Below the pieces are notes generated by a model. It was not told the DNA's origin, did not search any database, and was given only the letters and a program-made list of their open reading frames with translations. 64,000 nucleotides of DNA from Bigelowiella natans CCMP2755 (taxonomy: Eukaryota; Cercozoa; Chlorarachniophyceae): assembly GCA_000320545.1 (NCBI GenBank), contig ADNK01003302.1:1-64000 (forward strand), in the 5' to 3' direction. The translations under genes and the position numbers were made by a program. Positions 21,441 to 33,876 of this stretch are shown piece by piece (positions within the stretch are counted from its first letter, which is position 1; each line of letters opens with the position of its first letter).

Positions 21441-23025
21441 ACATATCTGTATACATAAATGTTTGTGTGTGTGTATGGCTTGAACTAGTAACAGTATGAA
21501 TCGTACTGTCTTTACAGCCATCATTATTTGGAATCACCGTTAACGTCTGTCACATGATTCTGTATTCCTCTCCTACAGGCTGGGTTCCTTCCACAGTTGG
21601 TCGATATTTTGCAAAAATCTCAATTTGATTTGAGGAAAGAGGTTCAGCATACTCAACAGCAACAATAAACCATTATCATCATGAGTATATAGTAAACCTA
21701 CTGTCATGAAGGTTACTCCCTATATTGTTATTTTCTGGGTGATTTCTTTTGGTGGGATTTAGTATTTCAACCCCCTTTTCTATCAGAAGAGAAATGGTTA
21801 TTTTCAATTAATACGTTCTGCGAATTTACAAGTACATCATTTATATTCGCTACTACTCATCTACTTTATTTATTCTGGTTAGGCCGTATACGCGCTCTTT
21901 AATGTCGCTTCGCAGCTCCATATCCTTAGTATTCTCGTGGAAAAGCATGTATGTAAGATGATATAATTCGATGTTACTCATCAAAATAAATATGGTTGAT
22001 TTAGATTTTTCCATAACTGATACGAGGCGATAGTAATGAAATGTAATTCTGAACTTGCCTTAAATGGAGGAGCCTCAATTTGAATATGGCAATATTAAAA
22101 ACCATACTTTGAAATGATTTGTAATCTCAGGAGATAATTCCAAGCATATTGGATCTCATTAAAATTGATGATGTAGACTTGATCAAAATTTGCTTAATGT
22201 TTACCGAAGTAATTCTCGCATCGAACAAGGTTAATGAGAATCACAATACGATGATGATGATGATAATGATGATGAGTACGAGGATTATAACGACCATAAT
22301 TTTTGGTCTGGATGAAAAGACATCAAAGAAAAGAGTACATATATAATATTTTATTATTCCTCAAGAAATTTGTATCGATGGTGGAGGAAGCTGGAGGCAT
22401 AGAGGCTCTCGAGACTGTCCAAACGCATCCTAATACGTAGATAATATTAAAAACAGCAAGAGCATGCAAAATATATAAGTAAATTTTACATACATATTAT
22501 TATAATTATATATATTAATTATTACAGTAGATTATATTTACAAAATATCGAATTTTTATGTTTTTGAATGAAAGTAAATACTGAGTGAAGGTAGAATGTA
22601 TGCTGTTTTTGGTGTAAATTAAATTATTATCATGGATTTCTTTTCCTAAGATCTATTAAAGCTTGAAATATACTTCCAATTTGTCCTTGTATATTATACT
22701 ATTGAAAGTCAATATTAACAATATTTAACTTCAGATGTCATTTTGACTATGAACTAAATTTTATGTATGAAAGGGAACTCTGGGATCATGCAGGGCCGGT
22801 TGTGGATAAATATTGGGGGGAAGATGCGTACGACGACTCTGATCAGGTCCTAACTGCCTACATGAAATATATGATGGCTCAAAAATTAGCCAAGCCTCGT
22901 CTTACAAAAAAAAATGAATATAATCTTTCAAGGATGAAAAGAGCAGAGAGCAAGATATTCTACAGCAGCAACCCATTGAATATCCACCTTGGCGTCTGGG
23001 TGCACATCAGAATATGGAGAAGTGA
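16930..23025 (+). CDS. Importin-alpha (karyopherin-alpha), ARM-repeat nuclear import adaptor
   Basis: It binds classical nuclear localisation signals and couples them to importin-beta. Exons: 16930-17048, 17135-17189, 17332-17409, 17481-17603, 17667-17738, 17807-17869, 18126-18176, 18453-18510, 18857-18915, 19066-19110, 19260-19455, 19558-19644, 20825-20878, 21579-21641, 21883-21948, 22131-22229, 22366-22436, 22774-22846, 22933-23025. Phase requires one more short exon between 19645 and 20824 that I could not place. Hallmarks: a basic N-terminus with LRRRRDMLNKRRRI (IBB-like); ARM motifs AAWCLTNIASGT, EHAVWALGNIAGD, TGCWTLSNML and VVWCLTYLTSRDEP; and a C-terminus with VVDKYWGED. About 510 aa, near the usual 520-530. 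The first-exon donor (GAG|GTTTTT) is non-consensus, so the N-terminal part of the IBB region is less certain. A Gln run (LQQQQQQ) interrupts one ARM repeat. Confidence 0.9.
21009..21438. repeat. Cluster of CA and TA microsatellites in an importin-alpha intron
   Basis: The 700-nt intron between exons 20825-20878 and 21579-21641 holds (CA)n at 21009-21062, (CA)n at 21185-21206, (TA)n at 21217-21272 and (TA)n at 21407-21437. It is much longer than the typical 60-300-nt introns here, largely because of these repeats. Confidence 0.95.
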
Positions 23026-24088
23026 GCGGACCAATGTAGTAATTGGTGCACAAATTTGAAAATTGTTTCATCATCAAAATCTAGATTTTCCGTTGTGGGG
23101 AATCTCGTGGATCGAAAATCTAGATATTCTGCTGTGAGAAATCGTGAATCGAGCGGCCAAATAACTTGCAATTAGTTTTAACAATATGGTGCACCAAACG
23201 ATTTGAATGAGACATGTATCTAGCTACGCAATTGGCCTACACGGTGTGGCGCATGAAATCAAGGTCGCAGTGTTTATAGAAATTATCGAGCGAGGTTTCA
23301 CAATAATCAACATCACATCGTATCGTATTTAGTATGTTTAGGTGGTGCGGCGGCATGCATCCTAGAGAACGTGCATTTGAATGAGAATCTAATGTAGATC
23401 GACTTGGAGAGCGCATGCAATGCGGCACGGCACAGTCTTAGACGCTTCAAAATTAAATGCATATATGCAATGCAAACACATTGCGTCCGCTGCGCCTCTG
23501 ATCTGTGCGAGAGGGCATCAAATTGCGTAAGTCTACAAGCTATATATGTATACAGCTCTAGATATATTACGTTGCCATTATATGATGGTCATTTCGATCA
23601 TGCAACGACGCACACATGTTATGTAACATAATAAAGCAGATAACGATGCTCCGGTGTGATCATGCTGATTTATGCGATATACGTCCAGACTACACACAAA
23701 GCAGTAATACCGTAATGCGTTCTATGCTACGTGCTGAATATCTGCTGCCGGAATTGCTTCAGTGTGTGTAAGACATCGTTATATATAAGACGAATGCAAT
23801 GAATGATTAAATATTTTCAATCATCATCCTAATGTAGCTATGCAATCATATCATTACACCCAAAAGATAAAAGTTTTGAAGGAGCAAATAGTTCCTTAGG
23901 TAGATTAGAAATTTTTATCTCTATCATTTTATCATGTCGATTACGTGGTTGGTTTTATCTAAAATCGGCACACGCATGAAACATGTGCGTGGGATACATA
24001 TTCTTCCTATCAGAAGTTGGTCGTTCTTCATTGAATAATACACTGGTCATCATCCTTCAGGATTGCCTATGATGACAAGTATGCACTA
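23026..24088. other. Convergent island between importin-alpha and the coiled-coil gene
   Basis: No gene is supported. A ~45-bp unit containing AAAATCTAGAT...GTG is tandemly duplicated at about 23076-23150. From 23200 to 23800 the DNA is rich in CATG, GCATGC and CTAG palindromes, like the other convergent gaps. The last 250 bp return to AT-rich host composition. Confidence 0.6.
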
Positions 24089-26503
24089 CTACTTCTCTTT
24101 CGAGGTTGGAGAGCGCCTCAATTTATCTTTGTTCTGTTTTCTCTTCAACCCGCTTCCACTTTTATTCTGACCTGAGGAAGAGAAAGCGGTATACTTCCGC
24201 CCTCCCGTACTCTTACTAAAATGAGATGAAACTGCTTTGGACGATGATTTCTTTCCCGGACGTGAGGTAGATATAGAACGTTTTTTCTTCCTATCCCCAC
24301 CGCCCTCCTCTTGCCTTCCTCCCTCTCCAGCTGATCTTCTGGGAACGCGGTGTAGACGTGCAGAAAGGGGCTTGCACTTTACCGGCGTCATCGAGAGTTG
24401 GCTCGGTCGCTTGTACAATTTCAGCGAGATACAGCGGCCTGATGACAGAATTGATATTAGCACACACATCAATTTCATTGGAACGGGTGCAGAACCTGCA
24501 ATATTACGGCAATACCCAGAGATACGTTTTCATAATATACACAAACACACAGACACAAATACGCATATTATATATCTCAGTATAACATTTCAACATTTAT
24601 TATGTATAATATATTGATATATTGTACATATATATTTCATGATAATTATCTCATCACCATAGATTATGGTTTCCAATTTTTCGATCCTGTCTCTGAATGT
24701 TTCGTTCACTCGGATCAATTCCTGCGACAAGAATTTTAACTTTTAACTAACATGGGGGACGAAAGCTGTACTTATTAGCTTATCACGTAATTATTGCGTG
24801 ATTGTGTGAAAAAATAGTACAAAACCCTACACACTCACACACACTATGTATAAAAAATATGTATAATTGTGCGTGTGTGTGTTGTGTGCGCACTATGTTG
24901 TTCCATATTTTAGTCTGAACACCTTGTTTTTTTCCTTCGCAGTTTTTCTGTATTTGGAGGTGGAAAACTGCATTTTTGTTGCGCGTGTTTTTGCCTGATG
25001 AAAATACTGAATAAGGATCCTGAAACACGCCCTCGCATTGTTGTAGTTAGTAACTGGACAAGGAGACTCTTTACTGCTCACCACATTACTCTCCACATCG
25101 ACGTCCCCAAAATTAAAAATCAAGGAGGAGGAAGAATTATCAAGAAACAATGCTCTTGACACACAACAAAATTATTAAGATTATGAAAGCGCGTCCTCCT
25201 TTTCTCTGATTGTTGTTTCTTCACTAACTTCTGCAGCAACAATCTTATGGTGAAATACACCGATCAGTCATTCATTCTACGTTAATCGTTCTTCTAAACA
25301 AAGTAAGAGCTGTGATCTACTGTTTTCAAATGATTCTATTTCGCATCTTCTGCATGGTTACTTTTCTAAATCTACACAACCGCTTCGGCTTGTTTGACGC
25401 ATTTCGTCCGTTCTTTGATGAGAGAGATCTGTTTGTTCGAAACAAATCAGAGAGATTAGGAGGAAAAGAGCATGCTGCCTAATGTGCAGGTATAATAATT
25501 ATCACAGTCATCATCATCATCATTAATCTGAATATCCACTACGTTTTGATGACGCAAGAGGTTAATTTTGCTAAGAAGCTCCTAACAAAGGATAGAAGAA
25601 AATAATAGTGATGGCAAATACAAAGACAAGAAAACAAAAAATGAAAATAAGAATTCATAATGAATAATTATTATTATCAAAGAGAAAACTCGAAGTCGTT
25701 TTGACCAATACCTCATTTTGATGGTCGATGCTTCCAGCCCGCTTCTGTTCCTGATTACCCAGAAGAAGAAGACGAAGAAGAAGAAGAAGAAGAAGTCAAG
25801 GGACAACAGAGATCATGAATGCCGATTAGAAAAAATGGTCAAGATGCAAGATATCTGTGTACGATAGTCTTTGTTAAAGCATTTAATCAAATCCTTTCAT
25901 TACACTTGTACCTCACTCAAAACGGATTATCAGTTAATAGCTTTCATCATATTTATCACCTTTTTCACGATATCATGGAGTTCTTCCAACAGGTGTATCG
26001 CCGTAGAATATCTTGATATTAGGGATTTGCGACATTACAACAACAACAAAAGAAAGTGAATATATGAAAGAATCTACCAGTTTTCAGTGCTGATACGTAA
26101 AGCTAATATAGAAGTTTACACTCGAATTTATCGATTTTGTCATCATCCTCTCATTTCTTCTTATCCTGTCTCACAATCGCTCACTTCTTCTTCTGAGATG
26201 CCGTCGTTGAAACCAAAGCCGTAATCTATTTGCAAATGGAACATCGCCATCATTTCATGCTATTCGATATTACTACACCCTTCTCATCATTATATAACAA
26301 TGGATATTTGTTTATGCTATAATATCCTTTGAAAAAACAAATAAAACGACCTTATCTTGAGCCTTGTCAAGCGAGGTTCTGGAGTTCTTCTTGTTCTCTG
26401 GAAAGCATAATCAAATGTCAATCTACAGCAAAATTCTGATGATTCATATTTAATGTATATGATCATGCGCGCGCGCATGTGTGTGTGTGTGTGTGTGTGT
26501 GTG

Positions 26504-26542
<39 letters not shown>

Positions 26543-26695
26543 ATACTGAAATTGATGACAACAATGACGATGGGAGCTGTGGTGCTGCTATGACGACCAC
26601 AACGACGACCACCTTCGAATTCGGCACGAATCTCACGGTTCGTCGATACCTGCGATCATATAAAAAAACATGGCTTAATAATCTGTGATGAATGA

Positions 26696-26727
<32 letters not shown>

Positions 26728-27802
26728 TAGTGATGATGATGGTGAAAGGGAATGGTTGTCAGTGAGGACTTTCCTTACGCGTAATGAGGCACTACTACAC
26801 TGAAAGAGCAAACACCATTTCATCGGTGTTCCTCCTTACCAACAATTCTTCGCCCAAACAAGACGACGACAGGGAATATATTTTACACATAATTATATTT
26901 AAGTTATTTTATTTAATATGTATCGTTTCAATCATACTGCTTCTGCGAGCCTGGTTTCGGTAGCAGACAAGACACCTTTGTGCAATGACAACAACAAATA
27001 ACAACAATCATAATAAATAATAATCATAATAATAATACGATGAAAATCCAACTTTGTGATAGCTGTGGGCCCAACAATACTTCGCATATTCCCTTTCTAG
27101 CTAAAAAGAGTAAAAGAAATCCTTCAAGTGTTGCTTGCTACCACCTTGAAGATAAGACACCTGTCTCCGTAACTCCACAAACTCTCGACTAATAAGAGCG
27201 AAGAAACGAGTTTCATTTTCATCAATCTTCAAATATATTTTCAAAGATGGGGACTTTCTTTAACTTTTTAAATACTAGCGCTGACGTTTATTCAATGATT
27301 GAGAATCGCTTATCCTACCACTACCACATCCATCGATCTCATTTTATACATGTTCTGTACTCTTTTCTCATTATTCTTTCAGGAAAAAGGGGGAAATACT
27401 GCTGTTTACTGTTTCGTGTCAGCTGTCATGCGGCTCCATTCCTGCAATGGAAGGGGGGGGAGGCGGAACAAAATTTTGGATAAATTTTCAAATAAGACCT
27501 TTCCAATGATATCGATGAAAATCTTGCAAGTACTACCGACTTTCGGTTGTGATAACGGAATTACAAGCACAGGGGAAAATAAATGATTTTTTGGTGCAGG
27601 TTAGACCATTTTAAGGAAAAACAACTACTTGAATCGAGTTTTGCACCCTTGTCAACTCAGCAAATTTTCTCCTACAAGTGATGGTGGCGGAGAAGGGTAA
27701 AAACAAGGTTTAGAAGTCATTCGATATAGGATAATATACACACAGCATAGATTAACAAAGTATGATTTGAAATTAGGCGCGCGCATGTGTGTGTGTGTGT
27801 GT

Positions 27803-27839
<37 letters not shown>

Positions 27840-28900
27840 AAGGGGAGGAGTGTTGAGAAGAGAATGAATGGGAAGATTGATGACATACAAAGAGTGTTTA
27901 TGGGCTTCTCGCTCTTCAAATAACTCCAATCTGGACGAAGTAAGACATTTTCGGGGAGAGTGATGAAATCATACGCAAACTAAACACGGTCTTCCAAGAA
28001 CATGCTCATATTGCAGAAAGAAATGCAAATATCGAAACGTCTACGAACTGGTAGACTTCTTGGAAAAGAATATACAATAACAACTACGAACTGGTAGATT
28101 TCTTGGTAAAGAATATACAATAACAATCCAAAACAACAGAAACAGTGAAGAAATAGCTTCGCCACAACGCCGATGTGGTTGCGAGAGAACATAGTGAATC
28201 GATGAATAAAGAAAAGTATCGCACCTCAGGCTGTCTACCACTTTACTCAACGCATAATTTGCGCGGTTTTTATCGATTTTAGTTTTGCTGTTGTCCCCTC
28301 CTCCTCCAATCGCAGTCGAGAATGATGCTGAGACGACTTGAGCAGACGTCCTGACGCCAAAGGTGGTTCTCTTATAGAATCCCTCACTTCCATGATCGTA
28401 GCCATTGCCGCCTCCACCATCGTTGTTGACACCACCACCTTCCTTCATCGTCCTGGAATGGATGATGTCGTCGTTTCCATTCTTGTGCACTACATCGCAC
28501 AACTTTGGCGGTGATACTACATTGTTGAGATGGAGGAACGGTACAGCAGCAGCAGCAGCAGCAGCAGCCTCAATACGAGCTTGCATTCCATCACCTCCTC
28601 CTGTAGCAGTAGCTGTTGACGTGTTCTCATATATCATCCCTTTCTTCTTCTTCATGCGACCTGACCGGAATAACTATCCCTAACCATAGCCTCTTGTTGC
28701 TCTGCTCTACGGAATACGTCGAGCAATGTTCTCAACCTGAGATTATTTCACAAACATTAAGGCCACTTGCTCTAGAATCTTCAGTGTGATCCTTTTCTTC
28801 TTCTTACGACCATACTTATGGAATATTTTGAAAGCTAGTTGCCACTTAAAATACTGCATAGATATGGCGCCTTGCCCAATCGCATCCACGGTAATGGTAA
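24089..28900 (-). CDS. Multi-exon coiled-coil protein with basic C-terminal tail (family not recognised)
   Basis: A series of short phase-compatible minus exons reads as heptad-like, charged peptide: 25750-25712 (EQKRAGSIDHQNE), 25581-25543 (ELLSKINLLRHQN), 25428-25381 (ISLIKERTKCVKQAEA), an exon ending at 24923 (...TAKEKNK), 24721-24658 (ELIRVNETFRDRIEKLETII) and 24438-24089. The last encodes a Ser/Lys/Arg-rich tail ending SPTSKEK. Further exons probably lie at 27948-27900 (LELFEEREAHKHS), about 28605-28230 (Ala- and Gly-rich, ending SKVVDSLR), about 28738-28670 (LRTLLDVFRRAEQQEAMVRD) and 28890-28760 (QYFKWQLAFKIFHKYG). Other exons between 26200 and 26660 are likely (for example STNREIRAEFE). 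Overall this looks like a cytoskeletal or centrosomal coiled-coil protein, but no motor or named domain is visible. Start and several joins are unresolved. Confidence 0.6.
26477..26539. repeat. Compound (GT)n(GA)n microsatellite
   Basis: A GT run is followed directly by a GA run inside the coiled-coil gene, presumably intronic. Nearby are a (TAG)n tract at 26697-26725 and GT tracts at 27786-27834. Confidence 0.95.
28040..28129. repeat. 46-bp tandem duplication
   Basis: Two copies of a unit beginning CTACGAACTGGTAGA and ending AAGAATATACAATAACAA lie at about 28040 and 28086, with few differences. They sit between exons of the minus-strand coiled-coil gene. On the plus strand the preceding bases (27955-28049) form a short open, charged frame, noted under findings. 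Confidence 0.8.
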
Positions 28901-29246
28901 AAAGAATAGTGAGTAAAGCTACAAAATACTACAAATTCAGTGTACGCTGGACATTCTTAGTGCCTCTGCGTATTGATGGATGGAATTGCTCGTTCAAATA
29001 GCCAGAATAACCCATTATTCCCCACCCACCTTTCCTGAGAGTTGCGTTATGATTATGTGTTCGAATCAGTGGTTTCGATATTACGAGATTCCTGAGTATA
29101 AATATTATGACTGTTAATTAAATACCGATAAATATATCATTCGGGATATTTATAGGATATTACTAGCACATAATATTGACTAACTACTGGCCCTGTTTTA
29201 GTACATAGCTACGAGTTAGACAAGAACAAGTAAGTGTATTATGTTC

Positions 29247-29525
29247 TAGATAGTCATAATTTATATAATGATACTACTACCACTTACTGCTACCTATTTT
29301 TAAGAACAACGAACAACAAACAACAACCGGGAAAGTATTTAGATAGTCATAATTTATATAATGATACTACTACCACTTACTGCTACCTATTATTAAGAAC
29401 AACGAACAACAAACAACAACCGGGAAAGTATTTAGATAGTCATAATTTATATAATGATACTACTACCACTTACTGCTACCTATTATTAAGAACAACGAAC
29501 AACAAACAACAACCGGGAAAGTATT
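29247..29525. repeat. 93-bp minisatellite, three copies
   Basis: The unit starting TAGTCATAATTTATATAATG occurs at 29251, 29344 and 29437 (period exactly 93 bp). Copies 2 and 3 are almost identical. Because 93 is a multiple of three and the unit has no stop in one plus frame, a 99-codon ORF (29234-29533) with a 31-residue repeat results. I see no start context, splice sites or neighbouring exons that make it convincing as protein. It lies in the divergent gap between the two coiled-coil genes. A (TCC)n tract follows at 29548-29587. Confidence 0.9.
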
Positions 29526-29832
29526 CAGACTAATCACCTAAACCCACCTCTCCTCCTCCTCCTCCTCCTCCTCCTCCTCCTCCTCCTTTTCCTCTTCTTC
29601 TTCCTCTTCTCCAATACACAAGTAGAACTCTTCTTCTTTCCTCTCTAATACAGGAGTAGGACTGAAACCAACCTGAAGATATATCCACGATCGTACGACT
29701 TGAATGACGATTTTTCGTCTGTGGACTACATGCGCTTAAGGAGATTTCGGGTCCCGGGGGGGATGATGGTGATGGTACCACGGCCTCCACGGATTTCGCG
29801 CCAAATTCTTAGCACATTGGGATGGTCTGCAG

Positions 29833-30348
29833 GATTCTCCTCGAAGAACGATGGCCTTGACAAGGCATGTATCAAATACATTGTCGATTGATAATTCATT
29901 CAAGCTTAGCGTGTTCCTCCCATAGAAATGCCTCTGCCTCTGTTTCTTCTTCTTCTTCTTCTTCTACCACGTCTTTCTCTTTTCATAAAAGTATTTGCTC
30001 ATTTACTCTGGTGGTGCTTTTTTTGCAGACAATAGCAGAGGCGAACAAATTATTCGCTGAGGATTTTGGAATGCAGTCTTTGAGTTCCCCTTTTGATTCT
30101 GGGACTATAGAACAGTATGGGGGGAATAGTTGCAACACGATAGCACAGATCTCAAATAGATCATCGAACTCCCATGCAAAGAAAGACACAAAGCTCAATG
30201 GAGGATCCAAATCTAGAAACGGGGCTGTGAGGAGGATACAGACCCTCCTTGTTGAGGCCCAATCGCAACTCCTCAAGGTAGATAAAGGCTACAATCTCAT
30301 AACACAGCTGCCAAGTTCCAGCAACTTGCTCTTTTTGTAAATTACGTA

Positions 30349-30385
<37 letters not shown>

Positions 30386-30563
30386 GTACATACTGATTTT
30401 GTGCCATGCAATTTGACAATGATGCGTTGCTCACCACAATTCATTTGTGGTTGTGATGATGCAGCTCGAGGAGGATGTCATTTCGCTGTCGAGTGAAAAT
30501 GAAAAGCTCAAGATGGAACTTGCAAAATTTGTCTCCAAAGAAAGCGACAACGCACCCGAATGA
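29833..30563 (+). CDS. 3' exons of an unrecognised coiled-coil/zipper-like protein
   Basis: Three phase-0 exons join cleanly: 29833-29868 (12 codons, donor GTATCA), 30029-30277 and 30465-30563 (stop TGA). The last two encode an Asn/Ser-rich region, a helix with VRRIQTLLVEAQSQLLK, then LEEDVISLSSENEKLKMELA. That is a short leucine-heptad coiled coil, before a stop 11 residues later. It ends like a small leucine-zipper or adaptor protein, but no basic DNA-binding region is visible. Upstream exons probably lie near 29650-29770 and are not resolved. A (GT)n tract fills the last intron (30350-30380). Confidence 0.55.
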
Positions 30564-32265
30564 TAAATTCCATCGTCGCATCGTCAAAGACAAATTGGAA
30601 GAAACTGAACAAGAATAGGTGCATGTAAGACCTGATATCTGGGCATCGCACCTTGCGACGCCAAATAATGATTAGCTCACGCACTAATGCATCTCCACAT
30701 ACAACTAGTCTTGGTGTTGAATATGAGCATGCTAATTCACTACATACATAGATTTGACACAATCTAGACAATGTCGACCCAGGCCATCCATGCTCCTTGC
30801 ATGTTGCTGGTAGGAGCGGCCGTCATATTACGCATGAATGAAGTTATGTTTCGTAAAATATATCTAGATCTAGAGATATATGTGGCAATGGTGAGCATGA
30901 TCTGTGGCACGTACAGTGCTATATGTGCCGAACAATTTGACACCGTTAACCATCCATGTTGGTCATCTGGCTCACGCTTACCTAGTCATAGTTACACTGA
31001 CATGTGCATATGATGGTGTACACTGCTACAGATAGTCTTGCATTTGATGAGCGAAGGAGTTCGTTTAGCAGATCTGGCACATTCCATTCAAGCATTGTAG
31101 CGCATACAATGTGTGTAATGTGCTACAGCTAACTAGCTAACAAGAACCATACATGTGCATCCGGTCAAGACATGCGCACGCTGCTGGACGTACTGTTATC
31201 TAGTTATGTTTGTTAGCAGGTTGCATAGACGGCGGTGCTACGACCTCATAAAGACAGCAAGCTTTAGAAGTCGCCCCGTGCGCAATTATATTCCGTCTAA
31301 AATAACTAGCAAAGACGGAAGCCAGGCACTTATTATCTATTATCCACATATATAGTCCGTCTTGCTACATACGCGCACTGAGCACGTAGTGATGTCCGAC
31401 AGTATCTAGAGTATGGCTAGATGGGCATGCCACGTACGCGGGTAAATAGTAAATAGCGCAATGTGTGACGGGCAAAGCATAGCGCGTACAAATTAATATC
31501 GCTCATCACACTCATGCCGCATGCAAGCATGTGCCATTGTGTTGAGCGCTAGAGCGTTCAGCATAAGCTTATTAATGAAGAAAATTATCTCCATGTTAGC
31601 TAGCGCATGCTAGCATGGCCTATCTGCCTAGTATCCTACGGCATGGATCCAGATGAAATACATAGCACACACACGAGCGTCACTTCATTACATCCGTTTC
31701 ACACGAGCGTAGAGCATGCATGGAAATAGCACCCACTCATCATCTGTCGATTTTTTTTGTTGTTCCATTCATCGCCACCTAGTCATGCCATTGTAGGAAC
31801 AAAATATTTTTATGAAATGGGATGTACAGAAGATCATGTGCATAACATGCATCACATACAGTCTATTTATATCTTCACTGTTTCTGATGTTCATAGATTT
31901 TACATTCTCAATATGCACAACATGTACCACATGCGAACCATAAGAACTTTTCGAGCGGTAGAATGCAATGCGGGTGTAGTGGCAGTCCAATTTATATTGG
32001 CGCGGAAGTGAAGATTTCAATTAAATTCTACACCCACTATGAGAATATTAAAGAAAGTGCTGGAAGTTTTACTTCTTTCTACAAGTTGTTACTTGTCATA
32101 GTGCGCCTTTGAGGTTCAAGCACGCCACCATACGACATACGAGAATAGAATTTTAAAGTTTTGAAAATTGCAGATCCTGGTTGGGATCTTGTATACGTTC
32201 GGGCAAATGCTTTTGCAGGAAAGGACATTCAAAGAAACTTGGGACATCTCTCGATTAAAGGTATA
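30564..32265. other. Convergent island between the zipper-like gene and syntaxin-16
   Basis: From about 30600 to 31760 the sequence is full of CTAG/GCATGC palindromes (for example near 30860-30880, 31125-31140 and 31595-31615), with no protein-like ORF. It shares a 23-bp block with the first island (31413-31435 versus 10592-10614) and the string CACTTCATTACATCCG (31681-31696) with the fourth convergent gap (55454-55469). An isolated exon-like plus frame at 32174-32260 is described under findings. Confidence 0.6.
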
Positions 32266-33876
32266 TCATTTCTTTTGATGTTGGAACTTATTTATTACTA
32301 TGCCCAGTAAAATGATAATGAGAATCAGGAGAATCCCAAAGCACCACCAAAATTTTTTCGAAGCTTTTACGGAGTATTGATTCGCCTACCATGGACGCAA
32401 TGTCAAACAGAAAATACTAAAACATTAGCTTATATTCTGACCTGTTCAAGCTCCACATTCCCTGCAACAACCCGCTGGTGTGTGAGTTCAATTTGATAGT
32501 CAATTCTGTCCAGCACCGTCCCCTGAAGAATCATGGTGTGAAATTTGGAGACTTTTAAGGGATGGGCTATTTCTACCTGCTCTACTACTAAAATGGACAT
32601 CTCTCGAAAGATTTGGTTCAATTCCCGAACTGAGTCCACAATCCTGAGGTTGTTGCAAATTATATTCATACGATCGATGAAAATGATTATCAAACTTTAC
32701 TTGTCAATATCAGCCTGTCTCTGATCAGCTCTTCGGTCATTTTCTATCAGCTGAAGTTGCTGTTCATCGGTAAGCATTTGACTGGCCTAATCAATGCAAA
32801 CTTACAATGTCAACGGCATAAGACTTTCTGATTTCAACGATAGTTTTCACCTTATCTCCATCCTTGCTATCAAAAAATTCGTTTCCTGCGTTCTCCTGAT
32901 TTTTCTTTCCTGAGAACGAAAGAATGAAAATTGCCTTAGATTTTGGTCATGTTCAAGTAGTATGTTAATTTGAAATGAAGTAAAATAATCAACACTTAAA
33001 GGATTGTGAACACACACCACACAACACACACATAATTTATTTAGACACATTAAATTTATACAATACTACGTGGGTGAAGGAATTTTCTGATTTTAGCCGA
33101 TTCCTCTAAACTGTAACTACTATATTCGTGTGGATTCATCACTTACTTAATAAAAAATTCTTTTGCTTGTTCTTATGGCTTTTTGATAGAGTTTGGATTC
33201 TTCTTGCAAGCGATCTGCGAAGGGATGCACATGCATGCATTAGTTACTAAATTACATGAAAACAAAATTAATGTATGGAACTCTTCACACTTATTGTAGC
33301 CGTCAATTTCATGCGCACTGCTTTCGCTACCTCATGACGTTCAAGCGAACCACTCTTTCCTGTATTGGAAGCTGTTTGCCCTCAGGATTGCCGATAGTTG
33401 CGATCCGCTTCAGATTTTTGTCCGCTCTACGAAAGATCTATAGAGTAGATAATCAAAGAGAGTTCGTATATAAGATAAAATTATCACCCTCGTTATCTCC
33501 TGTGCAAGGATTTCAATCTCCTTTTCCTGGGAAAGGACATCCTTGGTGAAGCTGACTTTGAGTCTAGCTTCGTAAAGACTTGAGAGTTCTTTCACTGAGA
33601 TAGATCCCAGTTAGATCATGTGAAATATTTTCCAGAAGACGTTTGAGTAAACCATTATTTACCTTTTGCAGCTGCGGCTTTCATATCATCCTCAATCTTG
33701 TCGACGATATCCACCCATTCGGGCGGCAGAGCATTGCGGTCCATGCTGTACTCATCCTTTTCATCTTGGTTCTCCAGGAATTGAGAATCACTCCCATCAC
33801 ACCTATCAATGCTGTCCGCACGACCGCTTTGGTTCCGGAGCTGAATGAACAGACGTGTCCGGTTCCTGGTCGCCAT
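32266..33876 (-). CDS. Syntaxin-16/Tlg2-type Qa-SNARE (9 exons, 302 aa)
   Basis: This t-SNARE works in endosome-to-trans-Golgi membrane fusion. Exons on minus: 33876-33663, 33594-33488, 33437-33331, 33214-33147, 32909-32851, 32786-32701, 32643-32577, 32522-32442, 32385-32266; all phases agree. The start MATRNRTRLFIQLRN matches the conserved MATR... Habc-domain start of the syntaxin-16 group, followed by PPEWVDIVDKIEDDM. The SNARE helix contains IVDSVRELNQIFREMSILVV, then EQGTVLDRIDYQIE, with the zero-layer Gln at about residue 236. A C-terminal membrane anchor (FWWCFGILLILIIILLGIVI, about residues 275-294) precedes a short basic tail. Length is close to the human protein. An upstream in-frame ATG at 33927 exists, but the MATR start fits the family. 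It is head-to-head with the proteasome gene. Confidence 0.95.

Noticed and set aside
21141-21537. ORFs made of Tyr-Ile or Thr-His repeats
   Set aside because: Pure translations of TA and CA microsatellites in an intron.
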